Shown: piece by piece, positions 38,744 through 41,575 of the stretch
How the letters are laid out: the number at the start of each line of letters is the position of its first letter
How positions within the stretch are numbered: the stretch's first letter is position 1
NCBI GenBank assembly: GCA_019894955.1
Contig: JAGXNQ010000005.1
Span: forward strand, 1 to 41,575
Direction: 5' to 3'
Length of the DNA stretch: 41,575 nucleotides
From: Promethearchaeota archaeon
GTDB lineage: Archaea; Asgardarchaeota; Lokiarchaeia; Sigyniarchaeales; SOKP01
The notes under the pieces: model-generated
Seen by the model: the letters and a program-made list of their open reading frames with translations, nothing else
The model's database searches: none
What the model was told of the DNA's origin: nothing
Made by a program: the position numbers and the translations under genes

Positions 38744-39760
38744 TCAAGCATATGATTTCTCCAAACCCTTAATAAGAAGTGTTATAATTTTGTTAAAAGG
38801 CACATTAATATTTAATTCCTTAGCTAATTGAACTATTTTGCCATTCATAAAATCTATTTCAGTAAATTTACTTTTCAATACATCCTGAAGCATAGAATTT
38901 AAATTATTGCTCGTATCTTCTGCTACTTGGTACATTATGTTTGCATAATCTTTTTGTGGTAGTTTTATTCCTAGCTTCTTTGCAATTTTTAATGCTTCTA
39001 GAACTAGTACTTTCATTAATTTTTTTAATTTCCCATTTTCTAACAATTGGCCATTTTTTAATCGAGTAATTGCTCCTAATGCATTAATTCCAATATTAAC
39101 CATCACTTTTTCCCAACAATAAATATTAATATCATTCACAATCTCAGTCTTTAAACCACTTAAATTGAGCAAATTTCGTAATAATTCAAGCACATCCTTA
39201 ATTGATTTGTTTTTTAGTTTATTAGATTTAATGAATGAAAAACCAATTTTAGTAAATCCACTTCCAGCGTGATAAATCTGACCTGGATTTTTAATATACG
39301 CACCGTGAGTTGTAACTATTCTTATTATTTTTTCTTTCTCACAAAACTGACTGACAATATCCTCATTACCTATTCCATTTTGTAATATAATGACCCAAGA
39401 ACTTGAATCGATAATCTTTTTATACTGGATTAAAGAATTTTCCAAGTCAGGAGTTTTAGTAGAAATAAAAAGAAAGTTAAAATGATAGGTGGAGTTCTCT
39501 TTTATAATTTTATCAACTTGATTGAGATTTTCATATGCAATTATATTACTAATTTTCAAGATTTCTCCACATGTTTGGATCTCTAAACCCCTTTTCTTTA
39601 TCTCTAGACAATGTTCTTTTCTGCAAAAAAACGTAATTTCAATAGAATATTCATTATGTTTAATTGATGATAATAAGCCACCAAATAAACTACCTATAGA
39701 GCCCGCACCGATAAACCCAAACTTCAATTTTTTTTTAGGTGAATTTAATATATTCATCAA
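38744..39760 (-). CDS. panE: 2-dehydropantoate 2-reductase (PanE family)
   Basis: FGFIGAGSIGSLFGGLLS, ILQNGIGNED, CWEKVMVNIGINALGAITR. Confidence 0.92.
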   Translation of the reverse strand: MMNILNSPKKKLKFGFIGAGSIGSLFGGLLSSIKHNEYSIEITFFCRKEHCLEIKKRGLEIQTCGEILKISNIIAYENLNQVDKIIKENSTYHFNFLFISTKTPDLENSLIQYKKIIDSSSWVIILQNGIGNEDIVSQFCEKEKIIRIVTTHGAYIKNPGQIYHAGSGFTKIGFSFIKSNKLKNKSIKDVLELLRNLLNLSGLKTEIVNDINIYCWEKVMVNIGINALGAITRLKNGQLLENGKLKKLMKVLVLEALKIAKKLGIKLPQKDYANIMYQVAEDTSNNLNSMLQDVLKSKFTEIDFMNGKIVQLAKELNINVPFNKIITLLIKGLEKSYA

Positions 39761-39776
39761 TAATTCAACATTAAGA

Positions 39777-40652
39777 TTATGTTAGGAAATTTTTTAGGCT
39801 TGTTTGATTTTTGGAATAGACTCCTGATTTCTTTTTAACATCTAAAATACTGACTTTGTTTGGATCATTTTTTGGATTAACACCTAATGCCTTCATCAAC
39901 ATTAATGAGTTTTTTACAGCATATCCAGAATAATGATTGTTAAAATAGATACCGATTTTTTTGACTTTCGGAATGATTTTTAATATAGATTGAGCCCATT
40001 GCTGAATTTCCTGATCAGAAAATAGATAATCGAACCAAGGTTTCTCCCCATAACCATGAAATCGAATATAGGCAAAATCATCATTTGTTACATCCATTCT
40101 AGGAGGTAATAGTGGTTCAATAACCCCACAATAAACTAATTGCTCTTTCTTCAAAAAATCAAAAACCTCATCTTCCATCCATGAGTTGTGCCGAAATTCT
40201 ATTGATAAGTAATATCCATCTTCTTTTGGATTAGTTGGCCAATTATCAATGAAATCCTTTAAAAGATCAAAATGACTTTCTTTTTTAAATGAAGGGGGTA
40301 ACTGGATTAACAATGATAGTAGCTTTTTCGATTCTACAAAAGGAGTCATTAGTTTTAAAAATTTAGATAAATCATCACTACAATGTTCTAAAGATAATTT
40401 ACTTTTATGTGTTATAGATTGAGGAAGTTTTACTGAAAAAAGGAAATTATTTGGTGTTTTATTCACCCAATTCTTTACCGTCCAATATGAAGGCATATGA
40501 TAAAATGTTGTGTTGATTTCATTAGTATAAAAAATTTCGGAATAGTACACTAGAAAGTCTTCTTTTTTCAAACTCTTAGGATAAAATGTACCAACCCATT
40601 CATCATACCCCCAACCAGAGGTTCCAATTAAAATATTATTTCCCATTAACAC
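39777..40652 (-). CDS. DUF72-family protein
   Basis: IGTSGWGYDEWVGTFYPKSLKKEDFLVYYSEIFYTNEINTTFY, YLSIEFRHNSW, YIRFHGYG. Confidence 0.92.
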   Translation of the reverse strand: MLMGNNILIGTSGWGYDEWVGTFYPKSLKKEDFLVYYSEIFYTNEINTTFYHMPSYWTVKNWVNKTPNNFLFSVKLPQSITHKSKLSLEHCSDDLSKFLKLMTPFVESKKLLSLLIQLPPSFKKESHFDLLKDFIDNWPTNPKEDGYYLSIEFRHNSWMEDEVFDFLKKEQLVYCGVIEPLLPPRMDVTNDDFAYIRFHGYGEKPWFDYLFSDQEIQQWAQSILKIIPKVKKIGIYFNNHYSGYAVKNSLMLMKALGVNPKNDPNKVSILDVKKKSGVYSKNQTSLKNFLT

Positions 40653-41014
40653 ACCTCTTTTAAGCTTTTTACTATAACGTAGTATTATAAACTTAATGAA
40701 TTTAAAAATTAGAGATTATTTAAGATGAACTCGGAGTTGATTTATAATATTCCTAATATATTTTCATTTATTATAATTCTCTGAATGTAAATAAAATTAA
40801 AAAATTGACTAATAATCTCTTTATTAGTACGGCAGGAATAAATCATAAAGTTCCTCATTTACCTTTTAAAGTTTATGGAATGCGACCATAAAATTTTTAA
40901 TGTAATAAAGATTGTTATATTTCGTCGAAGATTTTTAAAAATTAGGTTAAAAATTTAACCCTCAAATCATCGATAAGTTATTGGTTGAGAAAAACATCTC
41001 ATCCATATGTGATG

Positions 41015-41175
41015 ACATGGCACCAATAGCCGGTTTCGACCTCACTTAAGTACACCAGTATCGGCTTCGGTCGGCGTGACTGGAGAAACATGAGGTGAGT
41101 GCTTAAAATGACCATTACTTTGGTTGGTTTAAGTGTATCGAACCAAGTGTGACCAATATGAGTTCATGCTCATAG
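41015..41175 (+). ncRNA. Structured leader RNA upstream of 23S rRNA (or unassigned ncRNA)
   Basis: Hairpins 41055-41083 (CCAGT/ACTGG with inner TTCG tetraloop stem), 41124-41146 (TTGGTT/AACCAA), 41157-41174 (TATGAG/CTCATA), plus alternative long-range pairing GGTTTCGA..CACTTAA with TTAAGTG..TCGAACC. Confidence 0.4.
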
Positions 41176-41336
41176 GAACAAACTCCCCTTAACAAATAAA
41201 GAGTCTTTAAAAACTTTAATCACATCTAATGTGGTTAAATTAGTAATTGTCTCCAATTTATGTAATTTTAATTAATTAAATGCTTTTAAAAATTCAAGTC
41301 TTAACACGAGCATTCTGAATCTTTCCTTGAGTAGTA

Positions 41337-41575
41337 GCCAATACGCCTACGCTATTTGGTGGATATCTTGGCTTGGGCACTGATGAAGAGCGTGACAAGC
41401 TGCGTTAAGCTCGGGTTAGTCGCATGTAGACGTTGACCCCGAGATTCTCGAATAGGACATCCCCTTGCGGCCCAATAATCCGCAAGATTCCCAATAGGGA
41501 AGAGGAACCCTGGGAAGTAAAACATTTTAGTACCAGGAGGAAAAGAAAACAACCGTGATTCCGTTAGTAACGGCG
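41337..41575 (+). rRNA. 23S rRNA, 5' portion (runs off window end)
   Basis: AGCCAATACGCCTACGCTATTTGGTGGATATCTTGGCTTGGGCACTGATGAAGAGCGTGACAAGCTGCG conserved 5' end; 5' boundary approximate. Confidence 0.93.

Noticed and set aside
41009-41030. GTGATGA resembling a C-box of a C/D sRNA
   Set aside because: No CUGA D-box or D'/C' motifs at suitable spacing
41015-41175. Possible SRP RNA or RNase P RNA
   Set aside because: No GAGGAAAGUC/ACAGNAA (RNase P) or SRP S-domain signature found by eye
41352-41552. 66-aa minus-strand ORF
   Set aside because: Lies antisense inside 23S rRNA
1-41575. CRISPR array, transposase or phage genes
   Set aside because: No regularly spaced direct repeats, cas genes, transposase motifs or phage structural genes seen; the only candidate mobile locus is the HNH/tRNA-Asn region

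Overview
AT-rich archaeal chromosomal window. The gene content fits an Asgard archaeon (inference): Ras-like GTPase, roadblock proteins, RING-like protein, an RPA32-like OB-fold plus winged-helix protein, NMD3, RIO1, aRF1, GET3/ArsA, FtsZ and TFB. Most of it is housekeeping sequence: thermosome, translation factors, CoA precursor synthesis (PanE, pantoate kinase, phosphopantothenate synthetase), MfnB, UMP kinase, ProC and ADH synthase. It ends in the 5' part of a 23S rRNA gene with no 16S upstream in the window. The most unusual content is: (1) five tRNA genes, four of them interrupted by about seven short introns, including a tRNA-Asn with three introns (D-loop, anticodon loop, T-loop) and an initiator tRNA-Met with anticodon-loop and T-loop introns, several with bulge-helix-bulge (BHB) motifs I could fold by hand; (2) a double-HNH nuclease ORF lying between that tRNA-Asn and a truncated copy of its 3' end, like a minimal tRNA-targeted insertion; (3) an aIF1/SUI1 gene with no ATG, GTG or TTG start, whose only well-placed start is AUU, and a second gene (ADH synthase) that also appears to start at AUU behind a good Shine-Dalgarno; (4) small genes missing from the ORF track (aIF1, Rpo12/RpoP). 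Assignments come from reading protein motifs only; no database search was run.
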